Source of the DNA: Palsa-504 sp963787645
Lineage (GTDB): Bacteria; Actinomycetota; Actinomycetes; Streptosporangiales; Streptosporangiaceae
DNA length: 64,000 nt
Assembly: GCA_963787645.1 (NCBI GenBank)
Contig: CAWBDS010000010.1
Span: forward strand, 186,001-250,000
Direction of reading: 5' to 3'
The notes under the pieces were generated by a model. It saw only the letters and a list, made by a program, of their open reading frames with translations. It made no database searches and was not told the DNA's origin. A program made the translations under genes and the position numbers. Positions 35,308-43,769 of the stretch are shown here, piece after piece (positions within the stretch are counted from its first letter, which is position 1; every line of letters begins with the position of its first letter).

Positions 35308-36720
35308 TTAAGGGACGCGCGGGGGTGCCGCGGCGCTGCGAGGCGGGGCGGATATTCTGCCGGGCGGGTCAGCGCCCGCCACCGGCGGGCGGCCGGTATA
35401 GACCGCGCGGGGCCGCAGCGGCCCGGGCCCGGCGTAGGCCTCCAAGGCGTGCGCGATCCAGCCCGCGGTGCGCGCCACGGCGAAGATCGCCTCTCCCGAA
35501 CCCCGGACCATGCCCGCGACCCGGGCCAGGGTGGCGATGGCGAAGTCGATGTTCGGCTCGGGCAGGGACTTGCGCCGGACCTCGGCCAGCACCGCCTCGG
35601 CCACCGCGAGCTGCCCGGACTTCGGCACGGCGCGGCGCACCAGGTCGAGCAGCAGGACCCCGCGCGGATCGGCGGACCGGTACACGAAGTGCCCGAACCC
35701 GGGTACCTTCTCGCCCCGGCGCAGCAGTTCGCCTACCACCCGGGGGACGTCGTCCGGGGCGGCGGCAGCGGCCAGCAGCGCCTCGGCTCCGAGCGACGCC
35801 CCGCCGTGCAGCGCGCCGCCCACCGCCCCCAGCCCGGTGGCAACCACGGCGTACGGATCCGCCCGGACCGACGCGGCGGCCCGCGCGGCCAGCGTGGACG
35901 CGGCGAGCTCATGGTCGGCCAGCAGGACCAGCGCGGCCGACAGCGCGCGCCGCAGCGCGGGACTGGCCCGGCGGTCACACAGCCGCGACCACAGCCGGTC
36001 CGCGATCGGATAGTCCGAGATCGGACTATCCGAGGTGGTGGTGGTCGTAGTGGGAGTGGCGGCGGGAGGCAGGCAGTCGACCAGGCCGGCGATGATGCTC
36101 CGGCCGGCCGCGATGACCGCGGCTGGGTCCAATTGCAGTCGCAGGGGGTCGGTGGCGGCCATGGCCGGGACGATGACCTGGAACCGTTCGAGGGGCAGCG
36201 TTCCGGCGGGCAGCGCGGCCTGCGCGGCGCGGCCGGCGGCCAGCGCGGCGGGCGTCGCTCGCCATGGCGACGGCGCGGACGGCCGGGCGGCCTGCGTATC
36301 GCCCGCGGAGGGGGGCGTGTCGCCTTTGGATGGGGGCGTGTCTCCCTCGGAGGGAGGTGCGGGGGTGCCCGGCGCGCGGCCGGGTGAGGACGCGGGGAAC
36401 TCGCCGGTCCACAGCAGGTCGGCGACGTCCTCGAAGGTACGGCTGGTGGCGAGGCGGATGACGTCGAGACCGCGGAAGAACAGCCGGTCGCCGGTGATCT
36501 CGGTAATGGCCGACTCGACAGTGATGTCCGCGGCGCCAGCCGGGCGGCGGGGACGACCGCGCCGGGCGAGGCGTTCGACCTCCTCGGAGTCGAACATGCT
36601 GCTCCGGCCGTCAGCGGCCCGGTCTCGGCGCAGCACGCCCCGGCTGACATAGGCGTAGAGCGTCGCGGGTTTGACCCCGAGCCGCTGAGCTGCCTCAGCT
36701 GCGGTCAGGAACTCAGTCAT
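35308..36720 (-). CDS. Citrate synthase-family protein with N-terminal helix-turn-helix (paralog 1)
   Basis: 470 residues from ATG 36720. Residues 1-55 form a MerR/excisionase-type helix-turn-helix (LTAAEAAQRLGVKPATLYAY, then SRGVLRRDRAADGRSSMFDS). Citrate synthase parts follow: LPLERFQVIVPAMAATDPLR, GLGAVGGALHGGASLGAEAL (first catalytic His region), VPGFGHFVYRSADPRG (second His region) and NIDFAIATLARVAGMV (Asp). All three catalytic positions look kept. A low-complexity insert with three GDTPPS-type repeats lies at about 130-160. The operator-like palindrome is 33-42 bases upstream. Paralog 2 is at 49290-50675. Confidence 0.9.
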   Translation of the reverse strand: MTEFLTAAEAAQRLGVKPATLYAYVSRGVLRRDRAADGRSSMFDSEEVERLARRGRPRRPAGAADITVESAITEITGDRLFFRGLDVIRLATSRTFEDVADLLWTGEFPASSPGRAPGTPAPPSEGDTPPSKGDTPPSAGDTQAARPSAPSPWRATPAALAAGRAAQAALPAGTLPLERFQVIVPAMAATDPLRLQLDPAAVIAAGRSIIAGLVDCLPPAATPTTTTTTSDSPISDYPIADRLWSRLCDRRASPALRRALSAALVLLADHELAASTLAARAAASVRADPYAVVATGLGAVGGALHGGASLGAEALLAAAAAPDDVPRVVGELLRRGEKVPGFGHFVYRSADPRGVLLLDLVRRAVPKSGQLAVAEAVLAEVRRKSLPEPNIDFAIATLARVAGMVRGSGEAIFAVARTAGWIAHALEAYAGPGPLRPRAVYTGRPPVAGADPPGRISAPPRSAAAPPRVP

Positions 36721-36741
36721 GCGGCCCCACGGTCGTCCGGG

Positions 36742-36763
36742 ATTGAATTTAATCAATATTGAT
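36742..36763. promoter_or_regulatory. Site A: TCAATATTGA palindrome in a 21-bp element upstream of citrate synthase 1
   Basis: ATTGAATTTAATCAATATTG... spans 36742-36762; ATCAATATTGAT at 36752-36763 is a perfect 12-bp palindrome. It lies 22-43 bases upstream of the citrate synthase start. The 21-bp element matches site B (45763-45783) at 18 of 21 positions. It is strikingly AT-rich in this GC-rich DNA. Best explained as an operator. Confidence 0.7.
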
Positions 36764-37242
36764 GCCGGCGGCCGCGGTGTCAAACACGGATCCGGCGCCG
36801 CACCACCCCAAGCCCGGAAAGCACACTCGCCTCGGTGTTCCCGCGGTGCAGAACGCTGGTCCGTGTCGATGAGCCACCGTGCCTATAAGGAGGTGGCCCA
36901 ATGACTCATGGGTGCGTTCCTCGGGGGTGAATGGCTGCCTTCTGGAGTCAGCGCCAGCTAGGCCCGGGGCGGTCGCACCTGCCTCACCGCCCCTATATGA
37001 CCCGCCTGACCCGCTCCTGGCGAACCACCCAACGACGTCGTTGCCACAACGACGCGCACCAGACGACATGGGTGCCGCAAGGGTGTGGCTCTTCTGGAGT
37101 GAGTGGGGCGCCATCGCGGCGCGGGGCATGATGTCCGGTCGCGCATAGCGTCTGCGCGCGTCCCACCTCACCGGTCCCGCGGTAAACACCAGCCGCTCAT
37201 TCACCGCGCCGCGGATCCGCCACCGGCCAGGACGCGCGAAAC

Positions 37243-37295
37243 CATGATCATGGGCCGTTCCGGGCAGATAGCGCCCATTTCGACCCGCGATCATG
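37243..37295. repeat. 53-bp palindromic repeat, copy 1
   Basis: Begins CATGATCATGGGC and ends CCGCGATCATG. With its flanking bases the outer arms CCATGATC (37242-37249) and GATCATGG (37289-37296) pair, with GGGC/GCCC inside. Same length and order as copy 2 at 37368-37420, 38 of 53 positions identical, centres 125 bp apart. Forms a stem-loop on either strand. Confidence 0.65.
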
Positions 37296-37367
37296 GATCC
37301 GCGGCCCCGGGATGCGCGCCGGCGGTGCTGCAGTGGCAGCCAGCCTTGCGGCATCCCGGGCGTCGAG

Positions 37368-37420
37368 CATGATCGTGGCCAGTTCCGGCCGCTGACTGCC
37401 CGTTTCTGGCCACGATCATG
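37368..37420. repeat. 53-bp palindromic repeat, copy 2
   Basis: CATGATCGTGGCCAG (37368-37382) and its exact complement CTGGCCACGATCATG (37406-37420) form a perfect 15-bp stem with a 23-base loop. It is the less degraded of two copies, and probably a dispersed intergenic repeat family of this genome. Confidence 0.7.
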
Positions 37421-37773
37421 ACCAGCCGCTAGTCGGCTCAAGTCCCCGGCACTGGGCCAGGACCGGCACAGCGGGCCATCGTCCCCGCTCTGCCTGCGCC
37501 ACCTCAGCCCGTCCGAGCCGGAGCCTCACTCCAAAAGAGCCGGGGTATCGCTGACGCGGCGCCGTAGCGGCGTGAAAAATGTGGTGCGGGTACCGTCCGT
37601 AGACGCCGTTTGCTGATTGGTACGGCTGAGGCCGTAAAAGAGTCTGGACGCTGGGAGCCGGGACTTCCAGGGGCCGTTGATTGTCGCTTCGAGCACGCGG
37701 GTCAGCTTCTTCCGCACGCCCCCCGGTTCCCCGGGCGGTGCCTGCCTGTCAGGCGGACCGGAAGGGGAGATGG

Positions 37774-38333
37774 ATGGATGAGGTGACTGACGAGCCGCTT
37801 TACCGGGACCGGGTGTGCGGCATCGATATCGGCAAGGCGGGAATGGCGGTGACGATCCGGGTGCCGTCGGAGAAGAACCCGGCGCGGCGGATGGCCGAGA
37901 CCCGGATGTTCGGCACCACGAAGCGGGAGATCCTGGCGCTGGCGGACTGGCTGCGCTGCTGGCAGGTGCCCGCGGTGGCGATGGAGGCGACCGGGGACTA
38001 CTGGAAGCCGGTGTTCTACCGGCTGGAGGCCGAGGGGTTCGAGTGCGTGCTGGCCGATGCGAAGCAGATCAAGAACCTGCCGGGCCTGCCGAAGCGGGAC
38101 ACCATGGACTCGGCGTGGATCGCGGTCTGCTTCGAGCGGGGCAGCATCATGCCTTGCTTCGTGACCACCCCGGAGTTCCGGCTGATCCGGGAGCACACCC
38201 GGTACCGGCGCGACCTGACCGGGGAACGGACCCGGGACAAGCAGCGCGTGGAGAAGCTGCTGGAGTCCGCGGGGATCAAGATCTCCTCGGTGATCTCCGA
38301 CCTGCACGGGGCGACCGGGACGGACATCATGCG
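37774..38333 (+). pseudogene. IS110-family transposase, 5' part (interrupted)
   Basis: Start ATG 37774 after GGAAGGGGAGATGG. DEDD catalytic domain: VCGIDIGKAGMAV (first Asp), VAMEATGDYWKPV (Glu), ADAKQIKNLPG and KRDTMDSAWIA (two Asp). The frame runs to ATCATGCG at 38326-38333, where the IS256-type element begins. It resumes at 43770 in frame. Joined, the protein would be about 430 residues, normal for IS110. Interruption means neither half can transpose. Confidence 0.92.
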
Positions 38334-38387
38334 GGCGTGTCAGATGGCCTGTGTACGGAAGCACCTTTTAGGTGAAGGAGTACACAG

Positions 38388-39485
38388 ATGACTATGACCG
38401 ATGATGATGTGGCAGCGGGTGCTGGTGACCGGGGCGCTGCCCGGGCGGCAGTGAACGAGCTGATCGATGCCGGGCTGCTGGACCGGGTGATCGGCCGGGC
38501 GGAGGCTGGAGAGCTGACGCTGACCGGTGAGGGCGGGTTCTTGCCGGAGATGGTCAAGGCGGTGCTGGAGCGGGGCCTGGCCGCGGAGCTGACCGGGCAC
38601 CTGGGCTATGAGAAGGGCGACCCGGCCGGGCGGGGCAGCCCGAACTCCCGCAACGGGAGCAGCCCGAAGACGCTGGCCACCGAGGTCGGGCCGGTGCCGC
38701 TGGCGGTCCCGCGGGACCGGGACGGCAGCTTCGAGCCGCGGCTGGTGCCCAAGGGCACCCGGCGGGCCGGCGGCCTGGATGAGATCATCATCTCCCTTTA
38801 CGCGGGCGGGATGACGGTCCGCGACATCCAGCATCACCTGGCCCGCACGATCGGCACCGAGCTGTCCCATGACACGATCTCCAACATCACCGACGCGGTC
38901 GCCGAGGAGGTCAAAGCCTGGCAGGCCCGGCCGCTGGAGGAGCTCTACCCCGTCCTCTACCTGGACGCCCTGGTCGTCAAGGTCCGGGACGGGCACCAGG
39001 TCCGCAACAAGGCCGCCCACATCGCGGTCGGAGTGGACCTGGACGGGATCAAGCACGTGCTGGGCATCTGGGTGCAGGCCGCTGAGGGCGCCAAGTTCTG
39101 GGCCGGGGTCTGCGCCGAGCTGCGCAACCGCGGGATCCGCGACGTGCTGATCGTGTGCTGCGACGGGCTGACCGGGTTCCCCGAGGCGGTCGAGGCGACC
39201 TGGCCGGCGGCGATGGTGCAGACCTGCACCGTGCACCTGATCCGGTCCTCGATGCGGTTCGTGTCCTACGGCGACCGCAAGAAAGTCGCCGCCGCGCTCA
39301 AGCCCGTCTACACCGCCCCCACCGCCGAGGCCGCCGAGACCGAGCTGCTCGCCTTCGCCGACTCGGCCCTGGGCCGCAAGTATCCCGCCACCGTGCGGGC
39401 CTGGGAACGTGCCTGGGAGCGGTTCATCCCGTTCCTGGCCTTCCCGCCCGAGGTCCGCAAGATCATCTACACCACCAACGCCATC
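38388..39485 (+). pseudogene. IS256-family transposase, 5' part (interrupted)
   Basis: 366 codons from ATG 38388, after AGGTGAAGGAG. Transposase_mut features: VKAVLERGLAAELTGHLGYE, SLYAGGMTVRDIQHHLARTI, VLYLDALVVKVRDGHQV (first Asp), DVLIVCCDGLTGFPEAV (second Asp) and CTVHLIRSSMRFVSYGDRKK. It breaks inside the conserved TTNAI-ESLN block: the frame continues as ESLNYQLRK at 43467. The inner Tn554-like element lies between. Confidence 0.92.
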
Positions 39486-39528
39486 GTTATCTTGAGCCCG
39501 AGGGGTGAGCAGGGCTGTGACCTGGGCT

Positions 39529-39559
39529 GTTTCGTCGAAGGCAGTGTCCTCGACGAAAC
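39529..39559. terminator. Perfect hairpin near the left end of the Tn554-like element
   Basis: GTTTCGTCGA (39529-39538) pairs exactly with TCGACGAAAC (39550-39559) across an 11-base loop. It lies 24 bases beyond the tnpC stop, so it could terminate the tnpABC transcript. Its position 30 bp from the element end also allows a recombinase-binding role. Confidence 0.5.
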
Positions 39560-39582
39560 GGGGTGAGACGGTTAGGGCGTTG

Positions 39583-39996
39583 TTAGCTGGGTCCGATCGT
39601 TATCGAAGTGCGAGGTTTGCCGGGTGTTCGTAGCTGGCCGAGGGCTTCGGCGAGCTGGCGGCGGAGCCGCCGGTTTTCCTCGGCGAGTTGCCGGTTGCGT
39701 TCGCAGGCAGCCTGCAGCCGGCGCCGGAGCGATGGGTCGGACGCGCGCTGGCCGACGGGGACCCGCGATGGCGGTGCTTGCCGGGCTGTGTCTCGTAGCT
39801 GCTGGATCTCGGTTCGGATGTCGGGCTGGGAGTAGAGCCACGACCTGGAGACTTCGGCCGTCCGGGCGACGATTCCGAAGGTGACGGGGGTCCGGGCCCG
39901 GCTGAGTTCACGCAGTGCTCGGATGGCCTTGGCGCGGGTCAGCTCATGCCGACGGCGGGCCGAAACGATCAGCTGGGCAGTGTTGTCAGCGGGCAC
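39583..39996 (-). CDS. TnpC-like accessory protein (DUF6262-type)
   Basis: 137 residues, overlapping the tnpB end by 11 bases. N-terminal helix-turn-helix-like region (TFGIVARTAEVSRSWLYSQP) and a C-terminal coiled coil rich in Arg/Glu/Leu (ERNRQLAEENRRLRRQLAEA). It matches the small third protein that accompanies paired tyrosine recombinases in Tn554-like elements, where TnpC sets orientation and efficiency of insertion. Confidence 0.82.
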   Translation of the reverse strand: MPADNTAQLIVSARRRHELTRAKAIRALRELSRARTPVTFGIVARTAEVSRSWLYSQPDIRTEIQQLRDTARQAPPSRVPVGQRASDPSLRRRLQAACERNRQLAEENRRLRRQLAEALGQLRTPGKPRTSITIGPS

Positions 39997-42241
39997 CGGC
40001 GGTGACCTCCGCGGATCCGGTGTCGTCCTGCAGCCCGATGATGATGTTGTCGAGGTTGGCCAGGACCTGCTGATTCATCTCGGCGAGGCGGGTCTGGCCG
40101 CGGGCTTGGGCCGCGGAGATGATCTGGACGATCTGCTGCCGGTGATCGCGGTGATGGGGCAGGAACTCCGGGGTCGTAATGAACATCGGGCAGGTCAGGC
40201 ACGCGTTGGCATGCGGGCAGGTCTTCTGCGCCGGCAGCCCGCAGAACCCGTTCGGCAGGGCCTGGGTGGCCCGGCCCAGACGCTGTTTGGCCCACGCGGC
40301 TTCGGCCAGCGGCCCGTCGGGGTCGAGGGTGACCGTCTGTCCGGTGATGCTGACCTTGCGGGCGGCTTCCCAGTGCCGGCGGACCGTGGCGTCGTGCAGC
40401 CGGGCGTAATGGCCGGTCATCTGCGACGAGTCATGATCGAGAATCCGGCGGACGACTTCCTGCGGCACGTCTCGGTTGATCATCCTGGTTCCGAGCGTGT
40501 GACGCCACTGGTGCGGAGTGAAATGCACCGGCAAGCCGTGCTCATCTTGGACGTCGCAGCGTCCCAGCCAGCGGTAGAGGGCCAGCCGGTAAGTCGAGCT
40601 GCTGACCGGAGCCTGCCCGTCGAGGTTCTTGGTCGGCCGGGGGAACAGGCCCGGCGGGATGCGGGGCCAGCGTTCCAGGACGCGGTGCTGCTGCTCATCG
40701 ATGAGACGGCGGAGTTCCTCGTCGATGGGGACGAGCGCCTCGCGTTTCATCTTGTGGTTGAAGTACCGCAGATACGGGGCTCCGTCAGCGTCGCAGGCGA
40801 TGCAGTCCCGTTCGAGGCGGAGGGCGTCGGAGACCCGCAGCCCGCAGTGGATCAGGATCAGGGTCACCAGCCGGTAGGCCGCGTTGCCCCACCGGTCGAG
40901 GTTGCCGGGATGCTCGACCTGCGCCATGACGTGCTCGGCGAGTGCCCGCGGTGGCCGTTCGCTGCGCTTGGGCAGGTCCTGGGGAAAGAACATCGCGGTG
41001 GCCGGGAGCGTGTCGTCCCAGTGGTGCTGGCGGATCGCGGTGAAGAAGCTGTTCAGCAGCCCGATATGAGCGCCCTGGCGCTGGCTGCCGGTCATCTCGG
41101 CATGCAGGTCGGCCAGGTACCGCTCCAGCAGCGGCCGGTCCACGTCGCCGAGCCGGGCGATGTTCGCCGCCGGGGCGGAGAGGAACTGGGCGAACCGCTC
41201 GACCGCGCGGACTGCCCGGCGGCTGGCCTCCAGGCAGAGCCCGGTACTGATCCGCCAGCGGGCCCACCGTTTGGCCAGCTCTTTGAGCCAGGGCTGGGGA
41301 ATGCGGTCGAACCGCAGCGTCTGGCGGCCCTCGAACCCCAGGTTATGCAAGCGCCAGACGTCTCGGCCGTACTCGACGTCCCAGCCGCCAGCGCCGGCCA
41401 GGTCCTCGACCTGGCGGCGGGCAAAGATAAGCAGGGCCCGCGGGTTGGAGTCCATGGGAGCCGGGCGGCCGATCCGCTGCCGCCATGTCTCTTCGGTCCA
41501 GTCGAGCAGCGAGGTCACCGGGCACGTCGCCAGGAACCGCACCACCTGCGTGACCACGAAGGGCTGGACCTTGACGGTCCGCTCGTCCCGGCGGCGTTGC
41601 AGGGCGTACTGGATCTCCAGCTTCAGCTGCGCGGGCAAGCCGTCCAGGAAGATGCGCTCGTTGCGGGGAACGACACCGGTTTCGGCATAGCCGCGGATGA
41701 ACTCCCCGGCGCCGGGGCGGCCGGCGGTCTTCCAGGTTTTGCCGTGACCGTTGCAGAACGGGATGTCCTTCTCGGCCCACAGGTCGCAGGCCGCGATCTG
41801 ACATAGTGCCTGCCCGGTCGGCATGCAGGTCACGGGCACTGCGGCCAGCCACTGTGGCAGCGCCGGGCGGCCCGCACGCTCGCGGGACTGAGCATGGCGG
41901 ATGCACAGCCCCTGGCGGGCGACTCCGCGGCCGCAGCCCGGTGCCCGGCAGCAGGCCAGCGGGATCTGCTTGTGCCACCGAGGGTCGGTGGCTGCGGCAA
42001 AGGCGTCCAGGTCGGGCCTGCCCTCGGTGATCCACCGGTCATGATGAGCTGCGCATAGCCCCCAGCCGCCGCGGCCTGTCCGCGGGCAGCTGGGAACCCG
42101 GCACAGAGCTCCGCCGAACACTGGGTCGGCCGGATCGAAGACGAACTCGTCGGCCCGGAACTCCGGCCGGACCGTCGATATCAGCTTGCCGAGCAGCCCC
42201 GGCACGGGCGAGAACGGGATCGGGAGCGTGCCGGTCACCAC
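39986..42241 (-). CDS. TnpB-like tyrosine recombinase with zinc-finger-like ends
   Basis: 751 residues from GTG 42241, overlapping the tnpA stop by 7 bases. The N-terminal 150 residues contain three repeated Cys/His clusters (CRVPSCPRTGRGGWGLCAAH, CCRAPGCGRGVARQGLCIRH, CQIAACDLWAEKDIPFCNGH). The catalytic domain at about 430-640 has LIHCGLRVSDALRLE (Arg), FTPHQWRHTLGTR (His-x-x-Arg) and LDHDSSQMTGHYARLHD (Tyr). A C-terminal CPHANACLTCP cluster follows. Size and order match TnpB of Tn554-type elements. Confidence 0.88.
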   Translation of the reverse strand: MVTGTLPIPFSPVPGLLGKLISTVRPEFRADEFVFDPADPVFGGALCRVPSCPRTGRGGWGLCAAHHDRWITEGRPDLDAFAAATDPRWHKQIPLACCRAPGCGRGVARQGLCIRHAQSRERAGRPALPQWLAAVPVTCMPTGQALCQIAACDLWAEKDIPFCNGHGKTWKTAGRPGAGEFIRGYAETGVVPRNERIFLDGLPAQLKLEIQYALQRRRDERTVKVQPFVVTQVVRFLATCPVTSLLDWTEETWRQRIGRPAPMDSNPRALLIFARRQVEDLAGAGGWDVEYGRDVWRLHNLGFEGRQTLRFDRIPQPWLKELAKRWARWRISTGLCLEASRRAVRAVERFAQFLSAPAANIARLGDVDRPLLERYLADLHAEMTGSQRQGAHIGLLNSFFTAIRQHHWDDTLPATAMFFPQDLPKRSERPPRALAEHVMAQVEHPGNLDRWGNAAYRLVTLILIHCGLRVSDALRLERDCIACDADGAPYLRYFNHKMKREALVPIDEELRRLIDEQQHRVLERWPRIPPGLFPRPTKNLDGQAPVSSSTYRLALYRWLGRCDVQDEHGLPVHFTPHQWRHTLGTRMINRDVPQEVVRRILDHDSSQMTGHYARLHDATVRRHWEAARKVSITGQTVTLDPDGPLAEAAWAKQRLGRATQALPNGFCGLPAQKTCPHANACLTCPMFITTPEFLPHHRDHRQQIVQIISAAQARGQTRLAEMNQQVLANLDNIIIGLQDDTGSAEVTAGAR

Positions 42242-43341
42242 GACACCCGCCGCCCGGCGAACCAGCCTGCCGCCTCAAGTACCCGACGGGCGTCCTCGCT
42301 GGTCAAATGCCCATAGACCTCCAGTGTGGTGGTGATCGAAGCGTGACCGAGGACCGCCGACACGACCTCGACCGGAGCGCCGTCGCGGAGCAGGCGCGTG
42401 GCAGTGGTATGCCGATACCAGTGCGGGTCGAAATCGATGCCGGTCTGGCGACGTAGCCGGCAGACCAGGTCATAGACCGCCGGGTAGGCCAGCGGGCGGC
42501 CGTGCGGACGGCCCCACAGGTTGACGAATACGTAGTCGGAGTCGAGATCGCCGTACTCCTCGTGCAGGTAGTCGGCATAGAGCCGGATTAGCTCTGCGGA
42601 GACGGGGATGGTGCGCGTGTTCGCCGACTTGGTTCGTGCGCCGTTGGCGTTGTGCCGAGGGAACACCATGACCTCGCGTTCAGCGGCGGCGATGTCTTCA
42701 TGCCGGAGCCCGAGCGCCTCGCCGATGCGCATCCCGGTGTCATAAAGCACGGCGAACAGCAACCGGTCCCGCAACCGCCTGCAGGCATCCAGGATCGTCT
42801 GGACTTCATCGGCGGTCAGGATTCGCGGGAGCTTGCGGGATGTCTTCAGCGCGATCATGCGCCGGGCAGCTGGCTGACCCTTGCTGATGTGGTGCAGGAA
42901 CGGCTTCCACCCGCCCCGCCGCCCGGCCGGGCCCCAGGTGATCAGCAGCTCACCCAGATCCACCCCGTTCCGGGCCGCATGCAGATAGAACGCGCTGAGC
43001 GCCGAGAGTTTCCGGTTCACCGTCGACGCGCTCACGTGGTGTTCTACCGAAGGGAGGATCGCGACCCGCCCGTCCCGGCCAGCCGGCGGCAGCCGCAGCC
43101 AGGCTACGAACTCGCCGATGTCTTCCAGACGCACCTCGCGCCAGTCCAGACCGCAGCCATCCAGGAAGGTGAAGTAGTCCTTCAGGTCATGGGCATAGGC
43201 CTTAATCGTGTTCGGGGAGCGTTCGATATCGGTGAGATAGGCCAGGTAACGCTCAATCGCAGCCACCGGGAGATCGTCGGCTCCCAGCACAGTCCACGAC
43301 TCAAGCGACGAGACGGGCGACAGCACCCGCTGAACAAGCAT
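42235..43341 (-). CDS. TnpA-like tyrosine recombinase
   Basis: 368 residues from ATG 43341, with GGAGGAG just upstream; the open frame reaches 43392. The N-terminal SAM-like DNA-binding domain has SPNTIKAYAHDLKDYFTFL. Catalytic residues: YDTGMRIGEALGLRHED (Arg), the Lys beta-hairpin (NGARTKSANTRTIPV), HWYRHTTATRLL (His/Arg) and LGHASITTTLEVYGH (His and nucleophile Tyr). First gene of the tnpABC set and probably active, as nothing is broken. Confidence 0.9.
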   Translation of the reverse strand: MLVQRVLSPVSSLESWTVLGADDLPVAAIERYLAYLTDIERSPNTIKAYAHDLKDYFTFLDGCGLDWREVRLEDIGEFVAWLRLPPAGRDGRVAILPSVEHHVSASTVNRKLSALSAFYLHAARNGVDLGELLITWGPAGRRGGWKPFLHHISKGQPAARRMIALKTSRKLPRILTADEVQTILDACRRLRDRLLFAVLYDTGMRIGEALGLRHEDIAAAEREVMVFPRHNANGARTKSANTRTIPVSAELIRLYADYLHEEYGDLDSDYVFVNLWGRPHGRPLAYPAVYDLVCRLRRQTGIDFDPHWYRHTTATRLLRDGAPVEVVSAVLGHASITTTLEVYGHLTSEDARRVLEAAGWFAGRRVSW

Positions 43342-43463
43342 GGCTCCTCCGGAAGATCCGCGTGATGGACAGCGGTAGATAACCACGTCCACCAGGCATA
43401 TCCCGGCCCCTCAACCCCTCGTGCTCAACATGCCGGACACCGCTTCGAGGGCTCAAGATAACG

Positions 43464-43733
43464 ATCGAGTCGCTGAACTACCAGCTCCGCAAGATCATCA
43501 AGAACCGCGGCCACTTCCCCGGCGACGACGCCGTCATCAAGCTGCTCTGGCTGGCCATCCGCGACATCGAAGACAAGCGCGCCCGCGCCCGGGCCGCCGA
43601 GAAAGGCCTGTCCCGGGACAAACGCAAAGCCCCCGCCCGCCTCGTCGAAGGAGCCGTCGTCCAGAACTGGAAACAAGCCCTCGGCGCCCTCAGCCTCCAC
43701 TTCCCCGACCGCCTCGCCCCCTACCTCGGCTAA
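43464..43733 (+). pseudogene. IS256-family transposase, 3' part (interrupted)
   Basis: 89 codons beginning ATC GAG TCG CTG, continuing the TTNAI-ESLN block, through QLRKIIKNRGHFPGDDAVIK and NWKQALGALSLHFPDRLAPY to TAA 43731. It has no start of its own. Joined to 38388-39485, it gives about 455 residues. It lies directly against the right end of the Tn554-like element. Confidence 0.92.
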
Positions 43734-43769
43734 ACAAACCCCTCTTACACAGGCAACTTGACAAGCTCC

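Larger units (their letters stand above)
36764..37773. other. Long intergenic region left of the mobile elements
   Basis: About 1 kb without a recognisable gene. It holds an AAGGAGG Shine-Dalgarno-like site (36887-36893) before a 9-codon reading frame (36901-36930), a 14-bp perfect palindrome CAACGACGTCGTTG (37030-37043), two 53-bp palindromic repeats (listed separately), and from about 37520 the non-coding left part of the IS110 element, whose exact left end I cannot place. Confidence 0.6.
39486..43463. mobile_element. Tn554-like element with tnpA, tnpB, tnpC
   Basis: 3,978 bp with perfect 14-bp terminal inverted repeats: GTTATCTTGAGCCC at 39486-39499 and its complement at 43449-43462. Both sides carry ATC, so a 3-bp duplication or a target preference for ATC is possible. 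All cargo is the three recombination genes on the minus strand with overlapping ends (tnpA 43341, tnpB 42241, tnpC 39996), as in Tn554 and related elements. No resistance or other passenger gene is present. Confidence 0.85.
38334..43768. mobile_element. IS256-family element inserted in IS110
   Basis: Flanked by the duplicated target CATCATGCG (38325-38333 and 43769-43777; 8 or 9 bp, both known for IS256). The ends are imperfect inverted repeats: left GTGTCAGATGGCCTGTGTAC at 38337-38356, and the right end read in reverse TTGTCAAGTTGCCTGTGTAA. Without the inner insertion it would be about 1.45 kb, the normal size. Confidence 0.88.

Noticed and set aside
36931..37131. 66-codon plus-strand frame after the 9-codon leader-like frame
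   Set aside because: No family resemblance and codon use unlike neighbours; part of it is palindromic repeat sequence. Kept only as part of the intergenic description.
37240..37420. Possible CRISPR array
   Set aside because: Only two diverged palindromic units, no regular spacers and no cas genes in the window.
36749..37441. 230-codon minus-strand frame through the intergenic region
   Set aside because: Made largely of the translated palindromic repeats; the same phrase (HDxG..) recurs because of the DNA repeat, not protein homology.
37526..37717. 63-codon minus-strand frame left of the IS110 transposase
   Set aside because: Lies in what is probably IS110 non-coding flank; no recognisable domain and no ribosome site.
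39881..41806. 641-codon plus-strand frame opposite tnpB
   Set aside because: No recognisable domain; the minus-strand tnpB has full recombinase motifs.
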